A stretch of 64,000 bases of DNA from Betaproteobacteria bacterium (GTDB lineage: Bacteria; Pseudomonadota; Gammaproteobacteria; Burkholderiales; Casimicrobiaceae). The notes under the pieces were generated by a model. It was not told the origin of the DNA. It ran no database searches and saw nothing but the letters and a program-made list of their open reading frames with translations. This document shows, one piece after another, positions 44,630-52,788 of this stretch. The stretch spans positions 186,001 to 250,000 of the forward strand of contig JAAFJA010000003.1 in NCBI GenBank assembly GCA_013298765.1. Direction: 5' to 3'. Both the position numbers and the translations under genes were made by a program. Each line of letters begins with the position of its first letter. The stretch's first letter is position 1.

Positions 44630-45247
44630 GCGATCCCATGATGCAGCGATTGACTCCCACCATTGGAGTGAAAACGAATGAAAAAGGGACGACGTGCGTC
44701 GCTCGCGATCTTGGTTCAATTCCCCCCCCGGGCAGCTCGGAATCCGAACAGCGAGCAAAGCGCTCGTTGCAGCGCTTATTCTCGTTGACTTAGCGTCGCA
44801 TCATAAATCGACATGCCGAAAAAAGCCGCAGAAATTTTGTTTTCACTTAGCGCTTCGGGATTGAGGCTGACAGGAAATTGAAATCCATAGTTTGGACGTA
44901 GATTGTCAAAACTCCCCTAGTTTCCCTTCACAAACCCGCCTTAGGGCGGGAAGTGGCCAAATCGCTATTGCTCGCACACGCGGCATGAACTTCCATGGAC
45001 TTCGAATGCTCCGCAAGGCCGTCCAACTTGTCGATAGCGCCGTAGAGGCGTTGAGACCGCATTAACTGTGCGCTGCCACTCAGCGCGCAAGCTCAATCAC
45101 GAAATTTCTAGCCCTGCTTCGTGCGATTCGTGAAATAAACTGCGCCTGACTGCGCGAGACAATCAACCGATTGTTCACCGTGCGATGGTCCTCGACGTTC
45201 TCGCACACGCAGCGCTTTCATCTGCTGCCCACCCCACAAGTCCGCCC
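44630..45247. other. Gene-free stretch between Ig-like protein and kynU
   Basis: This 618-bp divergent intergenic region must contain both promoters. It holds a CCCGCC-TTAG-GGCGGG hairpin (44935-44950, no T run), a run of eight C near 44722, and otherwise only short open frames with no conserved look. I cannot name promoters with confidence. Confidence 0.5.
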
Positions 45248-46486
45248 ATGCCCACATCTCTTGATACCTATTTCGATCAATTTCGCCGTGAGTTCGCGCT
45301 GCCGGAAGGCGTGATCTATCTTGATGGTAATTCGCTCGGCGCATTGCCGAGGCTTTCAAGTGTGCGCGTGGCCGATGCCGTCAAGCGTGAGTGGGGCAAT
45401 GATTTGATTCGCTCTTGGAATTCAGCGGATTGGATCAACGCGCCTGAGCGGGTTGGCAACAAACTTGCGAAACTCATCGGCGCAAATGATGGCGAAGTCG
45501 TCGCGTGTGACAGCACGTCAATCAACCTCTTCAAAGCGCTATTGAGTGCGCTTGCGCTGATCCCGGCTGATCCCGCGCGCAATGTGATCGTGAGCGATAT
45601 CGATAACTTTCCCACCGATCTCTACATCGCTCAGGGGTTACGTGAACTGCTGCGCGATCGCAAGCTCGAATTGCGTTTTGTGAAGCGCACTGAGATTCCC
45701 GCGAACATCAGCGCCCAAACCGCGATCGTGATGTTGACAGAAGTGGATTACCGCACTGGCGAGCGCTACAACATGAAAGAAATCACCGAGCACGCGCATC
45801 GTCACGGCGCGATGATGATTTGGGATCTCGCCCATTCCGCAGGCGCGTTTCCCGTAGCGCTCAATGAATGCAACGCCGATTTCGCCGTGGGCTGCGGCTA
45901 CAAATACTTGAACGGCGGACCCGGCGCGCCTGCGTTTATTTTCGGTGCCAAGCGTCATCTCGATGCGCTTGATGCGATGAACGCGCCCGCGCCGATTTCT
46001 GGGTGGTTTGCGCATGCCGCACCCTTCGCGTTTGACCCGGTGTTTCGCGTGGTTCGCGGCGCGAAGCGCTTCCTTGTGGGCACGCCACCGATTCTGCAGC
46101 TCGCGTCTCTCGAAGCTTCGCTCGATCTTTGGTTGAACGTGGATCTACAGCGCATTCGCGAGCAATCCCTCGCGCTCACGGATTTGTTTATCGCGGAAGT
46201 GGAAACTCATTGCGGCGACGCGCTCTCGCTCGCAACCCCGCGCGAACATGCGTTGCGCGGCAGCCAAGTGTCGTTCCGGCACGTTGAAGGTTACGCAATC
46301 ATGCAAAACTTGATTGCGCGCGGCGTGATCGGTGATTTCCGTGCGCCAGACATTCTGCGATTTGGCTTCACGCCGCTTTACGTCACACGCGAAGATGTGG
46401 TGAATGCAGCCAAACACTTGGCGGACATCCTCGCGACACGCGAATGGGATCAACCGAAGTATCAGCAGAAACACGCGGTCACTTGA
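45248..46486 (+). CDS. kynU: Kynureninase
   Basis: Kynureninase cleaves kynurenine to anthranilate and alanine using PLP. The 412-residue protein has the PLP Lys219 in VGCGYKYLNGGPG, the Asp193 ligand in IWDLAHSAG, and conserved substrate-site segments SLGALPR and FGFTPLY. Length is normal. The ATG at 45248 matches the family N-terminus; an upstream in-frame start at 45185 is less likely. kynA follows after 57 bases. Confidence 0.95.
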   Translation: MPTSLDTYFDQFRREFALPEGVIYLDGNSLGALPRLSSVRVADAVKREWGNDLIRSWNSADWINAPERVGNKLAKLIGANDGEVVACDSTSINLFKALLSALALIPADPARNVIVSDIDNFPTDLYIAQGLRELLRDRKLELRFVKRTEIPANISAQTAIVMLTEVDYRTGERYNMKEITEHAHRHGAMMIWDLAHSAGAFPVALNECNADFAVGCGYKYLNGGPGAPAFIFGAKRHLDALDAMNAPAPISGWFAHAAPFAFDPVFRVVRGAKRFLVGTPPILQLASLEASLDLWLNVDLQRIREQSLALTDLFIAEVETHCGDALSLATPREHALRGSQVSFRHVEGYAIMQNLIARGVIGDFRAPDILRFGFTPLYVTREDVVNAAKHLADILATREWDQPKYQQKHAVT

Positions 46487-46543
46487 TGCGCTCTGGCTCG
46501 CGCCGGCTCAATATCCGATCATTCACGCACGCTCGTACTCACC

Positions 46544-47386
46544 ATGCAAGAAAACCGTCCCTCCCTTGATGAAGCCACGCGCGATGCTCATGCCTCGTTC
46601 AAGGATAGTTTCAGTTACTCAAGCTACCTTCGGCTTGAACAGTTGCTCGCCGCGCAAGCGCCGCTCACCGATGCCCATGATGAAACGCTCTTCATCACGA
46701 TCCATCATGTGCAAGAAGTGTGGATGAGCCTCATCATCAAAGAGCTCTCGGGTGCGACTGCTTGTTTATCGCGGCGGGAGTTTGATCCAGCCATGAAAAT
46801 GCTCGCTCGCGTGTCGCGCGCGCAAGAGCAGATGGGCAACGCGTGGGAAGTGTTGAAGACGATGACGCCTGCGGACTATCTTGAATTCCGTCATGCCTTT
46901 GGTAAGGCGAGCGGATTTCAAAGTTGGCAATATCGAACCGTTGAATTCCTGCTTGGCAATCGTCAACGCTACATGCTGAAGCCGTTTGTTGAGCAACCCG
47001 ACGAGCACGCCAAGCTGAGCGCGCTCATCGATTCGCCCTCAATCTATGACGTGGCGCTCGCGGTGCTCGCAGAGCGCGGCTTGCTCGATGCGCGCGAGTT
47101 ACGAACTCAGTTTGACGAGGTGCCGAGCGCCAACGCGCATGTGCTCGGTGCATGGGTGTCCGTGTATCGCAACACCGCAGCGCACTGGGATCTTTACTAT
47201 CTCGCGGAAAAACTGGTCGACGTCGAAGACAACTTCCGCCGCTGGCGGTTTAACCATGTCACGACGGTTGAACGCTTGATTGGCTACAAGATCGGCTCAG
47301 GTGGCACCGCGGGCGTTGCGTACTTGCGCCGCGCGCTTGATGTGGTTTTATTCCCCGAGCTTTGGCAAGTTCGTACTGAGCTTTAG
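46544..47386 (+). CDS. kynA: Tryptophan 2,3-dioxygenase
   Basis: This haem enzyme opens the tryptophan indole ring to N-formylkynurenine. The 280-residue length is typical. Conserved parts are SYLRLEQLL, the active-site FITIHHVQEVW (His54-His55), FRHAFGKASGFQSWQYR (about 112-128) and the C-terminal FNHVTTVERLIGYKIGSGGTAG with the axial haem His near 240. It lies downstream of kynU; kynurenine formamidase (kynB), which acts between the two, is not in the window. Confidence 0.96.
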   Translation: MQENRPSLDEATRDAHASFKDSFSYSSYLRLEQLLAAQAPLTDAHDETLFITIHHVQEVWMSLIIKELSGATACLSRREFDPAMKMLARVSRAQEQMGNAWEVLKTMTPADYLEFRHAFGKASGFQSWQYRTVEFLLGNRQRYMLKPFVEQPDEHAKLSALIDSPSIYDVALAVLAERGLLDARELRTQFDEVPSANAHVLGAWVSVYRNTAAHWDLYYLAEKLVDVEDNFRRWRFNHVTTVERLIGYKIGSGGTAGVAYLRRALDVVLFPELWQVRTEL

Positions 47387-47560
47387 GCCGCGCTGAACAT
47401 TCACGCTTCGCACGTGACCGCTTCGCGAATCGTAGCAGCCTTACTAATTAAACGCCTGATCGAAATGGGGCAAGCGGTTAGAAACGGTCAAAGCTGAGAG
47501 CTAGCTATTCGCTTCGCTTGCCCATATAAACCGCGCTTCCGAGCGAAGCGTTGCTACTGC

Positions 47561-47962
47561 TTAGGCGAGCGCCGCAATTCCGGCCTTTGCGATTTGCAAG
47601 TCCTCTGACGATTTCACGCCCGAGACGCCCACTGCACCGAGGGTGTGACCTTCGACCACGATCGGCGCGCCACCTTCGAGCGGAGTCACCGCATCCACCG
47701 ACAAGAACGACACTCGGCCCTCATTCACCATCTTTTCGTACACGCCACTCTCGCGGCGTCCGATCGCGGAAGTAATCGCCTTGCGCGGTGCAATGGTTGC
47801 CGACACAGGTGCCGCGCCATCAAGGCGCTGCAGCCAGAGCAAATGCCCGCCATCGTCGCAAATCGCAATAGTTACCGCCCAATTGTTTTTGATCGCCTCT
47901 GCTTCACAGGCAGCAGCAATTTTCTTCACATCATCGGCGGTCAACATGGGGCGAGTTTTCAT
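47561..47962 (-). CDS. GlcG/HbpS-family haem-degrading-like protein (DUF336)
   Basis: The 133-residue protein of the GlcG/HbpS fold has ITIAICDDGG-type and SFLSVDAVTPLEGGAPI segments and GHTLGAVGVSGV near the C-terminus. Members bind haem or corrinoids or occur with glycolate genes. No glycolate operon is near. Convergent to kynA. Function beyond family level is not assignable. Confidence 0.8.
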   Translation of the reverse strand: MKTRPMLTADDVKKIAAACEAEAIKNNWAVTIAICDDGGHLLWLQRLDGAAPVSATIAPRKAITSAIGRRESGVYEKMVNEGRVSFLSVDAVTPLEGGAPIVVEGHTLGAVGVSGVKSSEDLQIAKAGIAALA

Positions 47963-47975
47963 CGATTTCTTTCAT

Positions 47976-48395
<420 letters not shown>

Positions 48396-48469
48396 TTAGG
48401 CCGCACAGCTTGCACGGACGATGGCTGGGCTCGTTTATTCTTGATCTTACGAACACAAGGAACAACGCG

Positions 48470-49096
48470 ATGCTTACAACCCTACTCACAATCATGATTC
48501 TGCATTGGGTCGTGTTAGTCACCCCGGGCGCGAACCTAATTCTCGTTACGCAACTCGCCGCAAGTGGACACAAGCGCGGGGCAATGTTTGCGAGTCTTGG
48601 CGTGTGTACTGTGACTCTCGTATGGGCATCGCTCGCAATTCTCGGATTGAGCGCTGTGTTTACCGCCGTGCCGCAGTTGCGATTCGCAGTTCAAATCATC
48701 GGCGGCGCGTACTTGATTTACGTCGCAATCAAACTGTGGCGCTCTGGTCACTCTACTAGCGACAACCTTGCGGCATCCATGGACAGGTGGGCTGCCTATC
48801 GGCTCGGGTTCCTCACCAACATCACCAATCCGAAGTCAGCACTTTTCTTTGGTAGCGTGTTCGCAACGTCATTACCGCACGCACCGGGTGCGGCGATGTT
48901 GATTAGTGCCGTCGCGCTCGTTGTCGCCAATGCGCTTCTTTGGCATTGCTTCCTTGCGCTCGCGTTTTCCCACCCGCGCATGCAAGCGGGCTACGCGAAG
49001 CAACGCATGCGCCTTAACCGTATTGCGGGCGCAATAGTTGGAGTCATCGGCGCAAAACTACTGGTTGCATCGCTCGTGGAAGCGAAGCAACCGTAA
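48470..49096 (+). CDS. LysE-family amino-acid/metabolite exporter
   Basis: The 208-residue membrane protein has about six hydrophobic segments and family hallmarks PGANLILVTQLAASGHKRG (about 18-36) and GFLTNITNPKSALFFGSVFAT (about 112-132). RhtB/LysE members export amino acids or homoserine lactones; the substrate is not predictable. The ATG at 48470 is preceded by AAGGA about 9 bases upstream and starts the conserved region. Confidence 0.9.
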   Translation: MLTTLLTIMILHWVVLVTPGANLILVTQLAASGHKRGAMFASLGVCTVTLVWASLAILGLSAVFTAVPQLRFAVQIIGGAYLIYVAIKLWRSGHSTSDNLAASMDRWAAYRLGFLTNITNPKSALFFGSVFATSLPHAPGAAMLISAVALVVANALLWHCFLALAFSHPRMQAGYAKQRMRLNRIAGAIVGVIGAKLLVASLVEAKQP

Positions 49097-49099
49097 TCG

Positions 49100-49813
49100 C
49101 TACCCGCCCAAATACGCCTCTTTCACGCGCGGATCGGCAAGCAACGATTTGGCTTCGCCTTGCATTTTCATTTCGCCCGATTCGAGTACGTAGCCGCGGT
49201 GCGCGTTTTCGAGCGCGAGTTGCGCGTTTTGCTCAATGAGCAGAATGGTCGTGCCGCGCTTTGCGATCAAGCGGATGATTTCGAAGATCTTCTCCACCAT
49301 GAGCGGCGCGAGCCCCATCGATGGTTCGTCGAGCATCAGAAGCTTCGGCTGCGCAAGCATCGCGCGTCCGATGGCAAGCATTTGCTGCTCGCCCCCCGAA
49401 AGCGTTCCCGCCATCTGTTTGGTGCGCTCTTTCAAACGGGGGATGAGCGTGTAGATCTCATCGACCTCGCGCATGATCTGCGCGGTGTCTTTTCGAGCAA
49501 ACGCGCCCATCAGTAGGTTTTCGTGTACATCGAGACGCTTGAACACGCCACGCCCTTCCGGACACAGCGCGATGCCAAGCCCCACCAATTCATGCGATTC
49601 AACGCCAGTGATGTCCTGACCACGATAGCGCACGGTGCCGCCCACTGGCTTCACCAGCCCGGATAGCGCGCGCAGCGTTGACGATTTGCCCGCACCGTTA
49701 GCACCAATCAAGGTGACCAGTTCGCCCTCGTTCACATAAAAGTCAATTTTCTTGATCGCTTTAATGCCGCCGTAGGCAACTTCGAGCTGTTTGACCTCAA
49801 GCATCGCAGTCAT
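49100..49813 (-). CDS. livF: Branched-chain amino-acid ABC transporter ATPase LivF
   Basis: The 237-residue ATPase has Walker A GANGAGKSS (about 37-45), signature LSGGEQQMLAIGRAL and Walker B LLMLDEPSMGL. The IKKIDFYVNEGELVTLIG start is typical of LivF. It is the last gene of livHMGF and overlaps livG by 4 bases. It powers high-affinity uptake of Leu/Ile/Val or related amino acids. Confidence 0.94.
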   Translation of the reverse strand: MTAMLEVKQLEVAYGGIKAIKKIDFYVNEGELVTLIGANGAGKSSTLRALSGLVKPVGGTVRYRGQDITGVESHELVGLGIALCPEGRGVFKRLDVHENLLMGAFARKDTAQIMREVDEIYTLIPRLKERTKQMAGTLSGGEQQMLAIGRAMLAQPKLLMLDEPSMGLAPLMVEKIFEIIRLIAKRGTTILLIEQNAQLALENAHRGYVLESGEMKMQGEAKSLLADPRVKEAYLGG

Positions 49814-50598
49814 TTACTGTCTCCCGTGTCTGCGTGCGCGCCGCCCAAGTAAGCCTTGATCACCGCTGAATCCTTTTGAATTTGCGACGGTGTGCCGTCT
49901 GCGATTTTTTTGCCGTAATCGAGCACAACGATGTGGTGACAGACATTCATCACGAGCCGCATATCGTGTTCGATCAGAAGCACAGTTTTTCCATCGCGCG
50001 CGATTCGCTCAATCAGCTTTCGCAATTCGAGCGTTTCTGTCGCGTTCATGCCTGCCGCTGGTTCGTCGAGGGCGATGAGCTTTGGATCGGTTGCCAGCGC
50101 GCGAGCGATCTCCAGGCGGCGCTGCTCTCCGTATGCCAGAGTGCGCGACTTCTCGCCAGCGCGCTTTTCAAGACCTACATACGCCAGTAATTCGCGAGAA
50201 CGCGCTTCGATTTCACGCTCTTCGCGGCGGACAGACGGCGGCCGAAAGATCGCGCCGAATGCGCCCGCCTTGGTGCGCACATGCCGCCCCACCATCACGT
50301 TTTCGAGTACCGTCATCTCGCCGAAAAGACGGATGTTTTGAAAGGTACGCGCGATGCCCACTTGCGCCACCTCGTGCGGCGCTTTCACGTTGAGCGGTTG
50401 ATCGTCGAAGGTGAACTTGCCTTCGTCGACTTGATAGAGCCCGGTCAGGGTATTGAAAAACGTTGTTTTCCCCGCGCCGTTGGGGCCGATCAAACCGAAG
50501 ATCGAATCGCGCGGGATCGACATGGAAACGCTATCGAGCGCGGTCACACCACCGAATCGTTTGGTAACACCCTCGGCAACAAAAATCATTTTGCTCAT
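49810..50598 (-). CDS. livG: Branched-chain amino-acid ABC transporter ATPase LivG
   Basis: The 262-residue ATPase has Walker A GPNGAGKTT (about 39-47), signature LAYGEQRRLEIARAL (the LivG variant of LSGGQ) and Walker B LIALDEPAAGMN. The C-terminal extension ending in IKAYLGG is typical. It overlaps livM and livF by 4 bases each. Confidence 0.95.
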   Translation of the reverse strand: MSKMIFVAEGVTKRFGGVTALDSVSMSIPRDSIFGLIGPNGAGKTTFFNTLTGLYQVDEGKFTFDDQPLNVKAPHEVAQVGIARTFQNIRLFGEMTVLENVMVGRHVRTKAGAFGAIFRPPSVRREEREIEARSRELLAYVGLEKRAGEKSRTLAYGEQRRLEIARALATDPKLIALDEPAAGMNATETLELRKLIERIARDGKTVLLIEHDMRLVMNVCHHIVVLDYGKKIADGTPSQIQKDSAVIKAYLGGAHADTGDSK

Positions 50599-51689
50599 TT
50601 TGCAGAACCTCCTGCATCAGACTTGCGGTCAGGCGACGGCCACAAACCGCGCGGACGATAGAGCATGATCAAAATCATCGCGAGCGAGAAGATGAGATTG
50701 CGTAACACTTCAGGGGCAATCACCACCAAACCGAATACCTTTTGTTGAACGTTTTCATCGGCAACGTAGCGAATCACTTCTGGCATCGCCGCAAGCAATA
50801 CTGCGCCTAAGATCACGCCTGGAATGTGCCCCATACCGCCCAAAACAACCATCGCGAGAATCATCACTGATTCAAGCAAGCCGAATGATTCGGGGCTCAC
50901 GAATCCCTGCATCGCTGCAAACAAGCCACCCGCAAGACCGCCCGTTAGAGCGCCGAACGCGAATGCGGCGAGCTTGACGTTTCGGACATTGATGCCCATC
51001 GCTTTCGCCGCGATCTCATCTTCACGAAGCGCCTGCCACGCACGACCTAGACGCGAATGCTGAAGGTTGTAGACCATCCAAACCGAGAGGATGGCGATTG
51101 CGAGAAATACGAAGTAGTAGAGCTGCAAACCAGTGATCTGAAATCCGAAGACTTCGATGCCTTGTCGTACCTTGAAGCCGAAGAAGTTCAGGCCATCGAT
51201 GCCCGTCACCCCGCGCGGGCCATTGGTTAGGTTGTAAACCGTATCGCTGCCAGGCAGCGAGACCTTGTCTAAATTGTTCATGAGGATTCGAATGATTTCA
51301 CCGAATCCAAGCGTCACAATCGCCAAGTAGTCGCCTCGCAACTTGAGCACCGGCGCACCGAGCATGAGGCCCGCCAGCGCAGCCAGGAACGCACCGAGCG
51401 GCAGTAGCACCCAGAACGGGTAGCTCAAATCGAAGTGGTTCGATGCCAGCAGCGCCCACGTGTAGGCTCCGACCGCGTAGAACGCGACGTAACCCAGATC
51501 AAGCAATCCGGCGACGCCGACCACAACGTTTAGCCCGAGTGCGAGCATGACGTAGAGCAGTGTGATGTTCAAAATCCGAACCCATGCTTGCCCGATCATG
51601 CCAGCAAGAAACGGAAGGATCAGCAGGAAGATACCCAACGCCACGAAGGCGATGATTTGATTGCGTTTGTTTTCGAGTAAAGCGCTCAT
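50595..51689 (-). CDS. livM: Branched-chain amino-acid ABC transporter permease LivM
   Basis: The 364-residue permease has about ten membrane segments. GLLDLGYVAFYAVGAYTWALL (about 60-80) and REDEIAAKAMGINVRNVKLAAFAFGA with the EAA-like loop are LivM-typical. The upstream gap to livH is 19 bases. Confidence 0.94.
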   Translation of the reverse strand: MSALLENKRNQIIAFVALGIFLLILPFLAGMIGQAWVRILNITLLYVMLALGLNVVVGVAGLLDLGYVAFYAVGAYTWALLASNHFDLSYPFWVLLPLGAFLAALAGLMLGAPVLKLRGDYLAIVTLGFGEIIRILMNNLDKVSLPGSDTVYNLTNGPRGVTGIDGLNFFGFKVRQGIEVFGFQITGLQLYYFVFLAIAILSVWMVYNLQHSRLGRAWQALREDEIAAKAMGINVRNVKLAAFAFGALTGGLAGGLFAAMQGFVSPESFGLLESVMILAMVVLGGMGHIPGVILGAVLLAAMPEVIRYVADENVQQKVFGLVVIAPEVLRNLIFSLAMILIMLYRPRGLWPSPDRKSDAGGSAK

Positions 51690-51708
51690 CTTGAGTTTTC
51701 CCTAGGTT

Positions 51709-52614
51709 CTACGCGCGCTCGGCGACTTTTTCGCCGATCAAGCCTTGTGGGCGGAAGATCAGCACCAGAACTAGCACGACGAATGCGAAGATGTCTTTGT
51801 AGTCTCCGCGCACGAACATCAGTCCGACGTTTTCAACCAACCCGAGAATCAGGCCGCCGACCATCGCGCCCCACAGATTGCCGATGCCGCCCATCACTGC
51901 TGCGGTAAATGCCTTCAAGCCGAGCATGAAGCCCATGAAATAGTGCGCCTGTCCGTAGTTGGAGGCCACCATCACGCCTGCAATTGCACCTAAGCCAGAG
52001 CCAATAGCAAAGGTGAATGCGATGATTTTGTTGATATCGATGCCCATCAGGCCGGCGACCTTTTGATCTTCGGCGGTGGCGCGCATCGCGGTGCCAATCT
52101 TTGTTTTGTTGACCAGGAATAAGAGTCCGGCCATCAAAAGGAGCGATGTCACAAAGATCACGATTTCGTTGGGCGTGACAATCACCGCACCAAACTGCAT
52201 CGGCGTTTTGGGAATGATTTCGGGGAAGGTGAAGTAGTTACGCCCGAACACCAGAATTGCGATCTGCTGGAGAAAAATCGAAACGCCGATCGCGGTGATC
52301 AAGGGCGCAAGCCGCGGCGCGGTGCGCAGCGGTCGATACGCTATTCGTTCGACGGACACGCCCACAATCGCACAAATGATCATCGCCGCCAGAATTGCGA
52401 TGACGAGCGCGAGCGCAGGCGGAACGCCCACAGCGATCAGTGCATTGGTGACAAACAATGCCGCCAAGGCACCAATCATCACAATTTCGCCGTGCGCGAA
52501 GTTAATGAGCTGCAAAATCCCGTAGACCATCGTGTAGCCGAGCGCGACGAGCGCGTACACGCTGCCTACCACCAGACCGTTGACGATCTGCTGCAGCAAG
52601 ACGTCGATTGACAT
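51709..52614 (-). CDS. livH: Branched-chain amino-acid ABC transporter permease LivH
   Basis: The 301-residue permease has about eight segments. It shows GLVVGSVYALVALGYTMVYG at the start and ATAEDQKVAGLMGIDINKIIAFTFAIG in the middle, as in LivH. A GGGG ribosome-binding site lies about 7 bases before the ATG. It is the first gene of livHMGF. No substrate-binding gene precedes it; a candidate livK is at 62329-63606. Confidence 0.95.
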   Translation of the reverse strand: MSIDVLLQQIVNGLVVGSVYALVALGYTMVYGILQLINFAHGEIVMIGALAALFVTNALIAVGVPPALALVIAILAAMIICAIVGVSVERIAYRPLRTAPRLAPLITAIGVSIFLQQIAILVFGRNYFTFPEIIPKTPMQFGAVIVTPNEIVIFVTSLLLMAGLLFLVNKTKIGTAMRATAEDQKVAGLMGIDINKIIAFTFAIGSGLGAIAGVMVASNYGQAHYFMGFMLGLKAFTAAVMGGIGNLWGAMVGGLILGLVENVGLMFVRGDYKDIFAFVVLVLVLIFRPQGLIGEKVAERA

Positions 52615-52788
52615 GAATTTCCCCAGTTAACAAATGTGACGAGGATTCGCTGCGCTTCCGACCACGCGCTCATCCTGGAACGAATTTCGGATTTTGCCTG
52701 CAAACCCCTTACAGACAATGCGGGTTACGCATGGGAGACTGAAAATTTTGCAGGTTGATCGAAGCAGTAAATGCGGTGAAGCGCCGTG

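Noticed and set aside
44713-44735. T-arm-like sequence GGTTCAATTCC near 44716, suggesting a tRNA or tmRNA end
   Set aside because: No matching T stem, acceptor stem or anticodon arm could be found around it; the following C run does not pair.
44985-45065. A 26-codon open frame starting MNFHGLRMLRKAVQ upstream of kynU
   Set aside because: Too short, with no ribosome-binding site or family resemblance; kept as non-coding.
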